Shown here: piece after piece, positions 45,643-53,976 of the stretch
How the letters are laid out: every line of letters begins with the position of its first letter
How positions within the stretch are numbered: the first letter of the stretch is position 1
Source of the DNA: an uncultured Ruminococcus sp.
GTDB taxonomy: Bacteria > Bacillota > Clostridia > Oscillospirales > Ruminococcaceae
Reading direction: 5' to 3'
DNA: 64,000 nt
NCBI GenBank assembly: GCA_910579835.1
Contig: CAJTWQ010000001.1
Coordinates: 1-64,000 of the forward strand
Position numbers and translations under genes: made by a program
The notes under the pieces: generated by a model
Databases searched by the model: none
Told to the model about the DNA's origin: nothing
Seen by the model: only the letters and a program-made list of their open reading frames with translations

Positions 45643-46449
45643 ATGAGCGAGAATAAAACAGCCTGGGAGCGTCTTCAGCTTGTTCATAATACCGGCAGGC
45701 CGACTATAAGAGATTATATTCCTCTTGTCTTTACCGACTGCTACGAGATGCACGGAGACCGTCTTTACGGTGAAGATAAGGCAGTTTACGGTGCGGTCGG
45801 ACGTTTGGACGGCAGACCTGTTACTATTATCGGTCATGTTAAGGGCAGGGATATAAATGAGAATAAGGCCTGCAATTTTGCGATGCCTCATCCGGAGGGT
45901 TACCGGAAGGCGCTCCGGTTGGCACGGCAGGCGGAAAAATTTCACCGTCCTATTATCTGCTTTATAGATACTCCGGGCGCTTTCTGCGGCATTGCGGCAG
46001 AGGAAAGAGGAATGGGCGAGGCTATCGCAAAAAATATTGCCGAATTTATGACGCTCAGAACCCCGATCATATCTATTGTGCTTGGTGAAGGCGGCAGCGG
46101 CGGCGCGCTGGCTCTCGGAGTTTGCGATGAACTTGCCATGCTGGAGAACGCACAGTATTCAATCCTTTCTCCGAGAGGTTTTGCGAGCATTCTCTGGAAG
46201 GATGCCTCACGGGAACAGGAAGCAAGCGAAATTATGCGAATTACAGCGGAAGATATGGTAAAGCTGGGTGTTGCCGAGGCCATTATTGAGGAACCGCTTG
46301 GAGGAGCACATAACGATTTAGACAAAATTTCAGAGAATATTAAAGAATATTTGTCACAGAAAATTCCGGAAAAATGTCAAAAAGATATTGACGTTTTGCT
46401 AAAAGAACGTTATACTAAGTTTAGAAAGATCGGAACGTTCATTGAATGA
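45643..46449 (+). CDS. accA: Acetyl-CoA carboxylase carboxyltransferase alpha subunit
   Basis: 268 residues, the shorter clostridial form lacking the long N-terminal extension of Gram-negative AccA. FIDTPGAFCGIAAEERGMGEAIA and LGEGGSGGALALGV line the active site. AGGAGG site three bases after accD. Confidence 0.96.
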   Translation: MSENKTAWERLQLVHNTGRPTIRDYIPLVFTDCYEMHGDRLYGEDKAVYGAVGRLDGRPVTIIGHVKGRDINENKACNFAMPHPEGYRKALRLARQAEKFHRPIICFIDTPGAFCGIAAEERGMGEAIAKNIAEFMTLRTPIISIVLGEGGSGGALALGVCDELAMLENAQYSILSPRGFASILWKDASREQEASEIMRITAEDMVKLGVAEAIIEEPLGGAHNDLDKISENIKEYLSQKIPEKCQKDIDVLLKERYTKFRKIGTFIE

Positions 46450-46485
46450 TCCGTTTTCTGATAATAATAAAAGGAGGACATATAC

Positions 46486-46722
46486 ATGATTTTTGAAAAG
46501 CTCAAGTCTCTTATTGCTGAACAGCTCAGCGTTGATGAAGACGAGGTTACAATGGAGGCTAATATTCAGGATGATCTCGGTGCAGATTCTCTTGACATTG
46601 TAGATCTCATCACTACTATTGAAGATGAGTTCGATCTCTCTATCCCCGAAGAAGCTGTTGATGAAATCAAGACAGTCGGAGATATTGTAAATTACATTGA
46701 GAAGAACGCTGACGCTGAATAA
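46486..46722 (+). CDS. acpP: Acyl carrier protein
   Basis: 78 residues, acidic four-helix carrier with Ser 35 in [11 protein letters not shown] for 4'-phosphopantetheine. It closes the operon; in many Firmicutes acpP is near the front or beside plsX. A terminator at 46741 isolates it from the repeats beyond. Confidence 0.97.
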   Translation: MIFEKLKSLIAEQLSVDEDEVTMEANIQDDLGADSLDIVDLITTIEDEFDLSIPEEAVDEIKTVGDIVNYIEKNADAE

Positions 46723-46740
46723 AAAGTATTACGGCAGTTA

Positions 46741-46797
46741 TTGAGGGAGACTCTTTTGAAAAAGGCGTCTCCCTCAATCTCTTTTCCTTATACTGAA
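46741..46797 (+). terminator. Terminator of the fab-acc operon
   Basis: 11-bp stem TTGAGGGAGAC (46741-46751) with GTCTCCCTCAA (46767-46777), followed by TCTCTTTTCC. The T tract is short. Confidence 0.65.
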
Positions 46798-46806
46798 CAG
46801 GCTCTA

Positions 46807-46965
46807 ATACTAATCCTCAAAATAACAATAGACAAACTTGTGGAATAAGTTCCGTCATGCCGCATCGAACATTCTCTAAAGGCGGAAGCCTGACTTGCGG
46901 TGTTCTCCTTGCCTGACAAAATTTCTGCTCTCAATTTTGCCTATTAACGTTTCGGGGATCGGTAT
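46807..46965. repeat. 159-bp imperfect palindromic repeat (MITE-like), copy 1
   Basis: This matches a second 159-bp copy at 50106-50264 in 137 of 159 positions by my count, without gaps. Ends are inverted: it begins ATACTAATCC and ends GATCGGTAT (copy 2 ends GATTAGTAT). The outer ~45 bp of each side pair imperfectly, so the RNA or single strand could fold into one long hairpin. It encodes no convincing protein. Frames reading RCSPCLTKF appear in both copies only because the repeat is shared. No target-site duplication is evident. Confidence 0.85.
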
Positions 46966-46986
46966 AAATTTTCAATATCAAAATTT

Positions 46987-47073
46987 AAACGGCTCTGCCA
47001 CATACTCCGATCAACGAGATAATAAGAAGTTAAAGTTTTACTCGTTGATCGAAAAACTGGCAGAGCCGTTTTT
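46987..47073. repeat. Long two-step hairpin between repeats
   Basis: The outer stem AAACGGCTCTGCCA (46987-47000) pairs perfectly with 47058-47071. An inner stem CGATCAACGAG (47008-47018) pairs with 47041-47051. It ends in TTTTT and may act as a terminator, but its size and its place between two repeat elements suggest a third repeat family. Confidence 0.75.
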
Positions 47074-47079
47074 GAATTT

Positions 47080-47237
47080 TATACTCGCCTCTATTGCAAA
47101 ACAGACAAAAATGCTGAGCAGAAGTTCGTCTGTCAAGGCGGGGGACAAAAGCATACTGTCGTATGGTGAGGGCGACAACGCAGACAGGCTGATTTTATGC
47201 CGGTATTATTGTCTGTTTTGCAATAGAGGCGAGTATA
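47080..47237. repeat. 158-bp element with perfect 29-bp terminal inverted repeats (MITE-like)
   Basis: Bases 47080-47108 and 47209-47237 are perfect inverted repeats of 29 bp (outer ends TATACTCGCCTCTATTGC and GCAATAGAGGCGAGTATA). The inner ~100 bp has no gene and shows shorter inverted pieces. No transposase is present, and flanks show no clear target duplication. Layout fits a non-autonomous miniature transposable element moved by an enzyme encoded elsewhere. Confidence 0.85.
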
Positions 47238-47282
47238 GCGCTAAAGGTCTTTGGAAAGGGTTGTCCCCGATAAGTTATGAAA

Positions 47283-49082
47283 TCATTCTGCTGTATTCAG
47301 CATAGTGAAGAATTTTTCGGCATAGGCGTGATATTCTTTGCGGAAGTTCTTGTCGTTTTCCTTAACGTCTTGAAGATACTCATGAATATTGGTTTTCTCA
47401 TCGGTCTCGATAAGACAGCCGGCAATATTTGAGCAGTGATCGGAAATACGTTCCAGATTGGTAAGCACATCCTGAAATATATATCCGAGTTCAACGGTGC
47501 ATTCGTCGTTCTGTAGACGGCATATATGACGGTTCTTAAGCTCGGTGCTGAGGTTGTCCACCACTTCTTCAAGAGGTTCTACCTTGTGGGCAATGAGGAG
47601 ATCGTTGTTCTTATACGCCTCGATAGCCTTGGTAATGTTTTCCGCAATGGCTTCACGGATAACGTAAATTTCCTTAAAACATTCAGCCGAGAATGAAATT
47701 CCCTTTTCATGCATCTCCTGCGCCGATTCCACAAGGTTTACGGCATGGTCGGAGATACGCTCGAAGTTACCCACGCAGTGCATCATTTTCGATACGCTGC
47801 GGCTGTCGTTTCCGGTTACGCTGGAACGGCATATTTTAAGCAAATAGCTATTGATCTTATCCTCGTAGCCGTCGATAATATCTTCGTTTTCAATAATGGA
47901 TTCAGCCTTTTTTTCGTTGTAATTTGTAAGGAGGTCAAGGGCGTCAAGGATAGTTTCCTGTGTAAGCTCAGCCATTTGTATAGCTGCGCCTTTGCAGGCC
48001 TCAACGGCAACGGATGGAATTTTAAGGAGAATATCGTCAAGTCCCGTAAGATTGCGTTTCGATGTGAAGTCCGTTTCCTTGCCGTCTCTGACAACAAGCT
48101 TTGACAGGGCAACGAGCTGATTAGTAAAGGGCAGGAACATGAGAGTAGTGGCAATATTGAAAATAGTATGCATCAGCGAGATCCCTACATAGCCTACCGT
48201 ACTGTTGAATATACTGAGGTTCAGCGCGCTCTGAAGAATCATTATAACAGGCAGAATAATGATCGTGCCGATAATTTTAACAAGAATATGCGACCATGCA
48301 ACACGCTTTGCATTTTTGTTTACGCCGAACGTGGAGAGCAGAGCCGTTACACAGGTGCCGATGTTGCAGCCCATGATGATCGGCAGAGCCATTCCGTATG
48401 TAAGCGCTCCCGATTTTGAAAATGCCATGAGAATACCGATCGCACCGGCAGAGCTTTGGATAATTCCCGTAAAGGCGGCTCCTACGATAACGCCGAGGAC
48501 AGGATTTTTAAAAGCCGTAAGGGTTTTCTGGAATTCGGGGGAATTGGCAAGGGGATCGACAGAGTCGGACATAAGCGTCATGCCCGTCATAAGAACGGCG
48601 AATCCTACAAGTATGCGTCCGATGTCTTTTTTCTTGTTTTTCTTGGCAAACATTATCATTATAACGCCTATGAGCGCTACAAGGGGAGAGAAAGACTCAG
48701 GCTTGAGCATTTTCAGGGTAAATCCCAGCACGCCGCCTGTCCCTGAATCCTTTATATCGCCAAGACAAAGGATCCACGCAGTAAAGGTAGTGCCAATATT
48801 TGAGCCGAAGCATACGCCGATAGTCTGTTCAAGCGTCATAATGCCGGAGTTTACAAATCCGACCAGCATAACGGTCATTGCCGAGGACGACTGAATAGCA
48901 ACGGTCACGCCCATACCTAAAAGTATGCTTTTAAGCTTGTTGGAAGTCATTTTTTTCAGGGCGATCTCCAGTTTTCCGCCGGTGAGCTTTTCAAGACTGG
49001 TGGACATGACGTTCATTCCGTAGAGAAAAAAGGCAAGTCCGCCCAGCATGGTAAAAATATTGAATATAGAAAAACCTTCCAT
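47283..49082 (-). CDS. Na+/phosphate cotransporter family protein with PhoU-like tail
   Basis: 599 residues from the ATG at 49082, behind AAAGGAG. The membrane part (about 1-320) has the two QSSSA-containing repeats of the NptA/SLC34 family (AIQSSSAMTVMLVGF; GIIQSSAGAIGILMAF). The cytosolic C-terminal ~220 residues are helical and PhoU-like (HCVGNFERISDHAVNLVE; LTNLERISDHCSNIA). Such proteins move phosphate with sodium and are often regulatory. Its 3' end abuts the MITE-like elements. Confidence 0.93.
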   Translation of the reverse strand: MEGFSIFNIFTMLGGLAFFLYGMNVMSTSLEKLTGGKLEIALKKMTSNKLKSILLGMGVTVAIQSSSAMTVMLVGFVNSGIMTLEQTIGVCFGSNIGTTFTAWILCLGDIKDSGTGGVLGFTLKMLKPESFSPLVALIGVIMIMFAKKNKKKDIGRILVGFAVLMTGMTLMSDSVDPLANSPEFQKTLTAFKNPVLGVIVGAAFTGIIQSSAGAIGILMAFSKSGALTYGMALPIIMGCNIGTCVTALLSTFGVNKNAKRVAWSHILVKIIGTIIILPVIMILQSALNLSIFNSTVGYVGISLMHTIFNIATTLMFLPFTNQLVALSKLVVRDGKETDFTSKRNLTGLDDILLKIPSVAVEACKGAAIQMAELTQETILDALDLLTNYNEKKAESIIENEDIIDGYEDKINSYLLKICRSSVTGNDSRSVSKMMHCVGNFERISDHAVNLVESAQEMHEKGISFSAECFKEIYVIREAIAENITKAIEAYKNNDLLIAHKVEPLEEVVDNLSTELKNRHICRLQNDECTVELGYIFQDVLTNLERISDHCSNIAGCLIETDEKTNIHEYLQDVKENDKNFRKEYHAYAEKFFTMLNTAE

Positions 49083-49170
49083 ATTAAAACTCCTTTTTTT
49101 TCTTTTTCGGATTTTATTATAGCACATTTTCGGAAAATATCAATAGAAACCAAATTTGTTTAACATAGAT

Positions 49171-49199
49171 TTAACATTCGATAATGTATAAGTTATAAT
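49171..49199 (+). promoter_or_regulatory. Promoter ahead of a decayed small gene
   Basis: TTAACA (49171-49176), 17 bp, TATAAT (49194-49199). Downstream there is only a 24-codon frame and a terminator. Confidence 0.55.
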
Positions 49200-49258
49200 A
49201 AGGAATTTGTTGAATCCGTTTTTTCTACATAAAACGATGGAACCACTCCATTGAAATT

Positions 49259-49333
49259 ATGATCCTGACTATCGCCGCTATCAGTTCTCAGAGCGTATAC
49301 GCAGCTGAGTTCACAATAATTATACAATTATAA
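49259..49333 (+). pseudogene. Remnant reading frame with signal-peptide-like end
   Basis: A 24-codon frame, MILTIAAISSQSVYAAEF and a few more residues, looks like the hydrophobic core and Ala-x-Ala cleavage site of a signal peptide. There is no ribosome site and no mature protein. With the promoter at 49171 and terminator at 49340 it looks like a secreted-protein gene that lost its body by deletion. A small peptide gene is the alternative. Confidence 0.35.
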
Positions 49334-49338
49334 AAATC

Positions 49339-49363
49339 AAGACGGTCATGCGGCCGTCTTTTT
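49339..49363 (+). terminator. Terminator after the remnant
   Basis: Stem AAGACGG (49339-49345) with CCGTCTT (49354-49360), then TTT. Confidence 0.65.
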
Positions 49364-49377
49364 CCTTGAAAAAACTC

Positions 49378-49406
49378 TTGCATTTTATGCCGAACGGTGT
49401 TATAAT
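49378..49406 (+). promoter_or_regulatory. Promoter of the P-loop ATPase gene
   Basis: TTGCAT (49378-49383), 17 bp, TATAAT (49401-49406), 34 bp before the ATG. Confidence 0.75.
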
Positions 49407-49439
49407 ATAAAAGTACAGACAATTTCCGTGGAGGATAAT

Positions 49440-50099
49440 ATGAAAAAGATCACAGTAATTACCGGACACTACGGCAGCGGAAAAACTAATCTTTCGGTTA
49501 ATCTAGCGGTGAGAGCCGCCCAGGAGGGAAAGGAAGTTACCGTTGTGGATCTTGACCTTGTAAATCCCTATTTCAGGACGGCTGATTTCAGGGAGATGTT
49601 TGCCGGCATGGGCATAAAGCTTATTGCACCTGATTTTGCAAACAGCAATCTGGACGTCCCTTCTATTCAATTCGATATAGAACAGCTTGCAGAAAGCGAA
49701 GGCTGTCTCATCATTGACGTAGGCGGAGACGATGCGGGAGCGTTTGCTCTCGGACGCTTTGCAGAGGCGCTGAGCAGTTATGACGGCGAGCTTGATATGC
49801 TCTATGTTGTAAATCAGCGCCGGTATCTTACGGGTAGCTCTGCCGAGGCTCTTTCACTTATGTTCGAGATAGAAAAGGCTGCGCGTATGAAGCATACCGC
49901 CGTTGTAAACAATACTAATCTCGGATGCGAAACTACTCCGGAGATAATCGGGCGTTCAGAATCTTTTGCAAAGGAAATTGCCGCAGCGGCAGGTCTGCCG
50001 CTGGCGTTTACAGCATGTCCGGAGGAATTGTGCGAGCTAATGGATTTGCCTGATATTTTTCCTGTAAAGGTATATGTAAAGCCTTTATGGGATTTATGA
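49440..50099 (+). CDS. CobQ/MinD/ParA-type P-loop ATPase
   Basis: 219 residues. Walker A GHYGSGKTN near the start (without the deviant KGG lysine of ParA proper), then VDLDLVNPYFRTADF, a Walker B-like IIDVGGDDAGAFALGRF, and VNNTNLG. The ATG at 49440 has GGAGG upstream; a GTG 12 bases earlier is less likely. The gene lies just ahead of the ferredoxin and 2-oxoacid oxidoreductase genes, with only a MITE-like repeat between. A role in Fe-S or cofactor loading for that complex is a reasonable guess, not shown. Confidence 0.8.
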   Translation: MKKITVITGHYGSGKTNLSVNLAVRAAQEGKEVTVVDLDLVNPYFRTADFREMFAGMGIKLIAPDFANSNLDVPSIQFDIEQLAESEGCLIIDVGGDDAGAFALGRFAEALSSYDGELDMLYVVNQRRYLTGSSAEALSLMFEIEKAARMKHTAVVNNTNLGCETTPEIIGRSESFAKEIAAAAGLPLAFTACPEELCELMDLPDIFPVKVYVKPLWDL

Positions 50100-50105
50100 T
50101 ATTTG

Positions 50106-50264
50106 ATACTAATCCCCAAAACAACAATAGGCAAACTTGTGGCATAAATTCCGTCATGCTGCGTTGAACATCCTCGTCAGGCGGCAGCATGCCTTGCGGT
50201 GTTCTCCTTGCCTGACAAAATTTATGTTCACAATTTTGTCTATTAACGTTTCGGAGATTAGTAT
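50106..50264. repeat. 159-bp imperfect palindromic repeat (MITE-like), copy 2
   Basis: Second copy of the element at 46807-46965, same orientation and exact length. Inverted ends are clearer here: ATACTAATCCCC at the left and GGAGATTAGTAT at the right. It begins 6 bp after the stop of the ATPase gene and separates it from the oxidoreductase genes. Confidence 0.85.
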
Positions 50265-50390
50265 GAGAACCCGCCTTAAAAAAGATACTGCTCATGGATT
50301 TTTTTGCATATTTTACTGAATACTGAATTAAAAGTCTATGCGCGCTCCTTATAAAGACAGGTTCTGATTCAGAATGAAAGTGTGGTGTTA

Positions 50391-50600
50391 ATGTTGGCAA
50401 AGATGACGGTTATTACCGAGCGATGCAAGGGCTGCGGCCTTTGTACAACAGCCTGTCCTAAAAAAATTGTTTCTCTGCAAAAGGAAAAACGTAATAAAAA
50501 GGGCTATTTCTATGCTGTCTGTACTGATATGGACGTTTGCATTGGCTGTACAATGTGTGCTATGATGTGCCCTGACTGTGCCATCGTTATCGAAAAATAA
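50391..50600 (+). CDS. korD: 2x[4Fe-4S] ferredoxin-like subunit of 2-oxoacid oxidoreductase
   Basis: About 69 residues with two CxxCxxCxxxCP clusters: CKGCGLCTTACP and CIGCTMCAMMCP. The Cys spacing fits two [4Fe-4S] centres. As the first gene of a four-gene run, it is the delta subunit that passes electrons from the catalytic subunits to ferredoxin. The start is uncertain between ATGs at 50391 and 50403. Confidence 0.88.
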   Translation: MLAKMTVITERCKGCGLCTTACPKKIVSLQKEKRNKKGYFYAVCTDMDVCIGCTMCAMMCPDCAIVIEK

Positions 50601-50620
50601 TTGAAAGGAGCTGTAAAGCT

Positions 50621-51679
50621 TTGGAAAGAAATCTTATGAAGGGCAACGAGGCTCTGGCAGAGGCCGCTATCCGTGCAGGCTGCAAGTGCTTTTTCGGTTA
50701 CCCTATTACTCCCCAGACAGAGCTTGCCGCTTATATGGCAAAGCGTATGCATAAGGCAGGCGGCGTTTTTCTTCAGGCTGAGTCTGAGATCGCCGCTATT
50801 AACATGGTTCTTGGAGCCGCTTCTACAGGAGTCCGTGCAATGACATCTTCCTCATCCCCCGGACTTTCGCTTAAAAGCGAGGGTATTTCATATATCGCAG
50901 GTTCCGATGTCCCTGCCGTTATTATAAACGTTCAGAGAGGCGGCCCCGGTCTTGGCGGAATCCAGCCCTCCCAGGCGGATTACTGGCAGGCTACAAAGGC
51001 GTTGGGTCACGGCGATTTTCATCTGCTTGTATTTGCACCGGCTTCAGTTCAGGAAATGGTTGACATGGTGGTAAAGGCTTTTGATAAGGCTGACGAATAC
51101 AGAATGCCGGCTATGATTCTTGCCGACGGACTTCTTGGTCAGATGATGGAGCCTGTGTCTTTCCCGGAGATCAGTCCCGATGCTCATGACAAGAGCAGCT
51201 GGGCTGCGACAGGTCACAAGGGTCAGAGAGAGCATCATATCATTAATTCGCTTTACCTTAAGCCCGATGAGCTTGAAAAATCGGTAAACGACCGTTTTGC
51301 AAGATATGATGTTATAAAAGAAAAGGAAACCGACGCAGAGCTTTATCTTACAGAAGACTGCGATGTTCTTCTGTGCGCTTTTGGAGCTACCGCAAGAGTT
51401 GTAAAATCTGCCGTAAACGATGCAAGAGCGCAGGGAATTAAAGCCGGACTTTTCCGTCCCAAGACGCTGTGGCCGTTCCCCGTAAAGGAAATAAACGAGG
51501 CTGCAAAGTCCGCAAAGAAGCTTCTCAGTGTTGAAATGTCAATGGGACAGATGATAGACGATATCAGACTGGCAATAAACTGCTCCAAGCCCGTGGAATT
51601 CTACGGACGCACCGGAGGCGTAATTCCTACTCCTGCCGAGGTTCTGGCAGAAATCAAAAAAGTCGGAGGTGCTGAATAA
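50621..51679 (+). CDS. korA: 2-oxoacid:ferredoxin oxidoreductase, alpha subunit (KorA/VorB type)
   Basis: 352 residues: NEALAEAAIRAGCKCFFGYPITPQTEL, SSSPGLSLKSEGISY and NVQRGGPGLGGIQPSQADYWQ are typical of 2-oxoglutarate or branched-chain 2-oxoacid oxidoreductases. The start is a TTG at 50621, correctly spaced from GAAAGGAG; the next ATG is too far. It oxidatively decarboxylates a 2-oxoacid to acyl-CoA, or runs in reverse, with reduced ferredoxin. Sequence alone does not separate 2-oxoglutarate from branched-chain substrates. Confidence 0.92.
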   Translation: MERNLMKGNEALAEAAIRAGCKCFFGYPITPQTELAAYMAKRMHKAGGVFLQAESEIAAINMVLGAASTGVRAMTSSSSPGLSLKSEGISYIAGSDVPAVIINVQRGGPGLGGIQPSQADYWQATKALGHGDFHLLVFAPASVQEMVDMVVKAFDKADEYRMPAMILADGLLGQMMEPVSFPEISPDAHDKSSWAATGHKGQREHHIINSLYLKPDELEKSVNDRFARYDVIKEKETDAELYLTEDCDVLLCAFGATARVVKSAVNDARAQGIKAGLFRPKTLWPFPVKEINEAAKSAKKLLSVEMSMGQMIDDIRLAINCSKPVEFYGRTGGVIPTPAEVLAEIKKVGGAE

Positions 51680-52434
51680 TGGCTGTTGTATTTGAAAGAC
51701 CAAAGGCTCTTCTGGATGTTCCTTTCCATTATTGTCCCGGCTGTACTCACGGTATCGTACACAGGCTGGTGGCAGAGGTGCTTGACGAAATGGGCATAGA
51801 GGGCGAGACGGTTGGAGTCTGCCCTGTAGGCTGTTCTGTTATGGCTTACGATTATTTCGGCTGCGATATGATCGAGGCTCCCCACGGACGTGCTCCGGCT
51901 GTGGCAACCGGCGTTAAGAGAACGAATCCCGATAAGTTTGTGTTTACATATCAGGGAGACGGAGATCTTGCCGCGATCGGTACGGCGGAGACAGTTCATT
52001 CCGCTACAAGAGGAGAAAATATTGTTGTTATCTTTATCAACAATACTATCTACGGCATGACCGGCGGTCAGATGGCTCCTACTACTATCCCCGGTCAGGT
52101 TACTCAGACTACGCCTTTCGGACGTGATCCCGAATTGGCGGGTTATCCCGTAAGAGTATGCGAAATGCTTTCGACTCTCACCGGAACCGCCTATGCAGAG
52201 CGTGTTGCCGTTGACAGCGTTCCTCATATCCGCGACGCTAAAAAGGCAATTAGAAAGGCGTTTGAGACTCAGAAGAATAAAAAGGGCTTCTCAATCGTTG
52301 AAGTTCTTTCTACTTGTCCCACAAACTGGGGGCTTACTCCTGCGGAGGCTCTTAAAAGACTTCAGGACGAGATGATCCCCTACTACCCTCTCGGTGTTTA
52401 CAAGGATATAACTGCGGAAGGAGGCGAAAAGTAA
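51679..52434 (+). CDS. korB: 2-oxoacid:ferredoxin oxidoreductase, beta (ThDP) subunit
   Basis: 251 residues. [14 protein letters not shown] and GVCPVGCSV carry Cys residues of the family. The ThDP/Mg motif is [32 protein letters not shown] split across a strand and loop (about 93-125). The start shares a base with the korA stop. The C-terminus keeps [14 protein letters not shown]. Confidence 0.94.
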   Translation: MAVVFERPKALLDVPFHYCPGCTHGIVHRLVAEVLDEMGIEGETVGVCPVGCSVMAYDYFGCDMIEAPHGRAPAVATGVKRTNPDKFVFTYQGDGDLAAIGTAETVHSATRGENIVVIFINNTIYGMTGGQMAPTTIPGQVTQTTPFGRDPELAGYPVRVCEMLSTLTGTAYAERVAVDSVPHIRDAKKAIRKAFETQKNKKGFSIVEVLSTCPTNWGLTPAEALKRLQDEMIPYYPLGVYKDITAEGGEK

Positions 52435-52967
52435 TGGCTGCGACTGAAATTCTTCTTGCAGGTTTCGGCGGACAGGGCGTTCTCTTTGCCGGAAAACTTC
52501 TTGCATACTGCGGTCTTATGGACAACAAGGAGCTTTCATGGCTTCCGTCATACGGTCCTGAAATGAGAGGCGGTACGGCTAATTGTTCCGTATGCATTTC
52601 TGACGAGCCTATCGGTTCGCCGCTGGTTCTTAACCCCGATATTCTGGTTGCAATGAATCAGCCATCCTTTGATAAGTTTATCACGGAGGTAAAGCCCGGC
52701 GGAAAAGTGTTCTACGACAGTACCCTTATCGAAGCCGAGTGTGAAAGAACGGACATTAAGATTTTCCCTATTCCGTCCACACAGCTTGCCGACGATAATC
52801 AGCTCAAGGGCGGCTCTAACATTATCCTCCTCGGAAAACTTATCAAAGAGACAAATCTTTTCTCGCTGGAAACTGTGAAAAAGGGCATTGAAAAGGTTGT
52901 TCCTCCCTCAAAGGCTCATCTTATCACTAATAACTTCAAGGCTATTGAGATTGGTATGAATAACTGA
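52434..52967 (+). CDS. korC: 2-oxoacid:ferredoxin oxidoreductase, gamma subunit
   Basis: 177 residues: [20 protein letters not shown] and [18 protein letters not shown] are hallmarks of the gamma subunit that helps bind CoA. It overlaps the korB stop by one base and ends the operon. Confidence 0.94.
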   Translation: MAATEILLAGFGGQGVLFAGKLLAYCGLMDNKELSWLPSYGPEMRGGTANCSVCISDEPIGSPLVLNPDILVAMNQPSFDKFITEVKPGGKVFYDSTLIEAECERTDIKIFPIPSTQLADDNQLKGGSNIILLGKLIKETNLFSLETVKKGIEKVVPPSKAHLITNNFKAIEIGMNN

Positions 52968-52981
52968 AGTTTATAATAAAA

Positions 52982-53010
52982 CTCCCGGATTTTATGTCCG
53001 GGAGCTTTTA
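52982..53010 (+). terminator. Terminator of the kor operon
   Basis: Stem CTCCCGGA with TCCGGGAG (8 bp, 7-nt loop) followed by CTTTTATTT. Confidence 0.85.
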
Positions 53011-53052
53011 TTTATGGGAATAAGGAACTGCGGTCAAGCTGGATGCATCTTG

Positions 53053-53976
53053 TTATCTATGGCTTACACCGCCGCCGTGACCGCCGCTGTGGGTATGACC
53101 GCCTCCGCCGCCGGAACGGCTTCCTCCGCCGCTGCTCGTTTCAATTTTTCGCTTGGTGACGTAGCTGCGGATAAACGTATCAGAGCTTTCCGTAAGCCTG
53201 CTTTCGCCGTGAGAAACATAAACGACGGCATTTGCGCTGCTCTTGAATTTATACTTGCTCTTAATGCTGAAATAGCTGATGATCGCTGCAATAACGCCGA
53301 TCACCGCCGAAACTGCAAGTACCAGAATATTTGAGGAGGGCGGTTTATGAGTGGATACGACATATTCTCCGCCCTTGTAATAAAAATATTTTCCGCTTGA
53401 TTTATCGTGATAGCTTGAGAGTAATCCGGGTTTTTTGCCTGCATATTTTACAATCTGCTTGTAGAATTCACGGACAGCGTCGTCAATATCATCCGGATAA
53501 GCCGTACTGCCGCCGGAGGGCAGATGTGCGTTCAGACTTTTAAAGATTGTATCTATTTTCTTTTGATAAAGCAGGACCGCCTTACCGCTTGTTGATATGC
53601 AGTCTCTGGCAGGGCTTGAACCGGAAAGATCTATGAGATAAAAAATACCATCGGTATCTTCACCGTAGATCTCATCATATGTATCGTCACAGAAAATCTG
53701 CACTTCGCTGTCGGAATAGAACCGTGTTTCGTTCAGATATATGCATATATTCATATCCAGCTTGTCAGAATATTCCTTTGCCAGTCTGTCAAGATTGTCA
53801 AGAGAATCAGACTCGTCAGAGAACATTCCTATAGTATCGAGAACACAACTTTTTTCACTGTTTCCGTCAAATCCTTTTCCAATATTGTCGTCGTTTCGGA
53901 TAAAGAGGTTGAATATTACCAGCGCTGCAAGGAGCAGTGAAAGTCCGGGTATTATAAATAAAAGTTTCTTTTTCAT
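53053..53976 (-). CDS. TPM-domain membrane protein with Gly/His-rich tail
   Basis: 307 residues. One N-terminal span (about 4-24), an extracytoplasmic TPM-type domain (about 45-150: LDTIGMFSDESDSLDNLDRLAKEYSDKLDMNICIYL; DGIFYLIDLSG), a second span (about 220-240) and a cytosolic tail that ends SGGGGGHTHSGGHGGGVSHR. TPM domains occur in phosphatases and photosystem-repair proteins; the role in Firmicutes is unknown. It overlaps the zinc-ribbon gene upstream by one base, so the pair is likely to work together. Confidence 0.8.
   Translation of the reverse strand: MKKKLLFIIPGLSLLLAALVIFNLFIRNDDNIGKGFDGNSEKSCVLDTIGMFSDESDSLDNLDRLAKEYSDKLDMNICIYLNETRFYSDSEVQIFCDDTYDEIYGEDTDGIFYLIDLSGSSPARDCISTSGKAVLLYQKKIDTIFKSLNAHLPSGGSTAYPDDIDDAVREFYKQIVKYAGKKPGLLSSYHDKSSGKYFYYKGGEYVVSTHKPPSSNILVLAVSAVIGVIAAIISYFSIKSKYKFKSSANAVVYVSHGESRLTESSDTFIRSYVTKRKIETSSGGGSRSGGGGGHTHSGGHGGGVSHR

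Noticed and set aside
46895..47305. 136-codon plus-strand frame after acpP
   Set aside because: It runs through three palindromic repeats, has no ribosome site, and its start region is shared with the unrelated copy at 50106-50264.
50137..50319. 60-codon frame in the second repeat copy
   Set aside because: It is the same repeat-derived RCSPCLTKF reading, not a gene.
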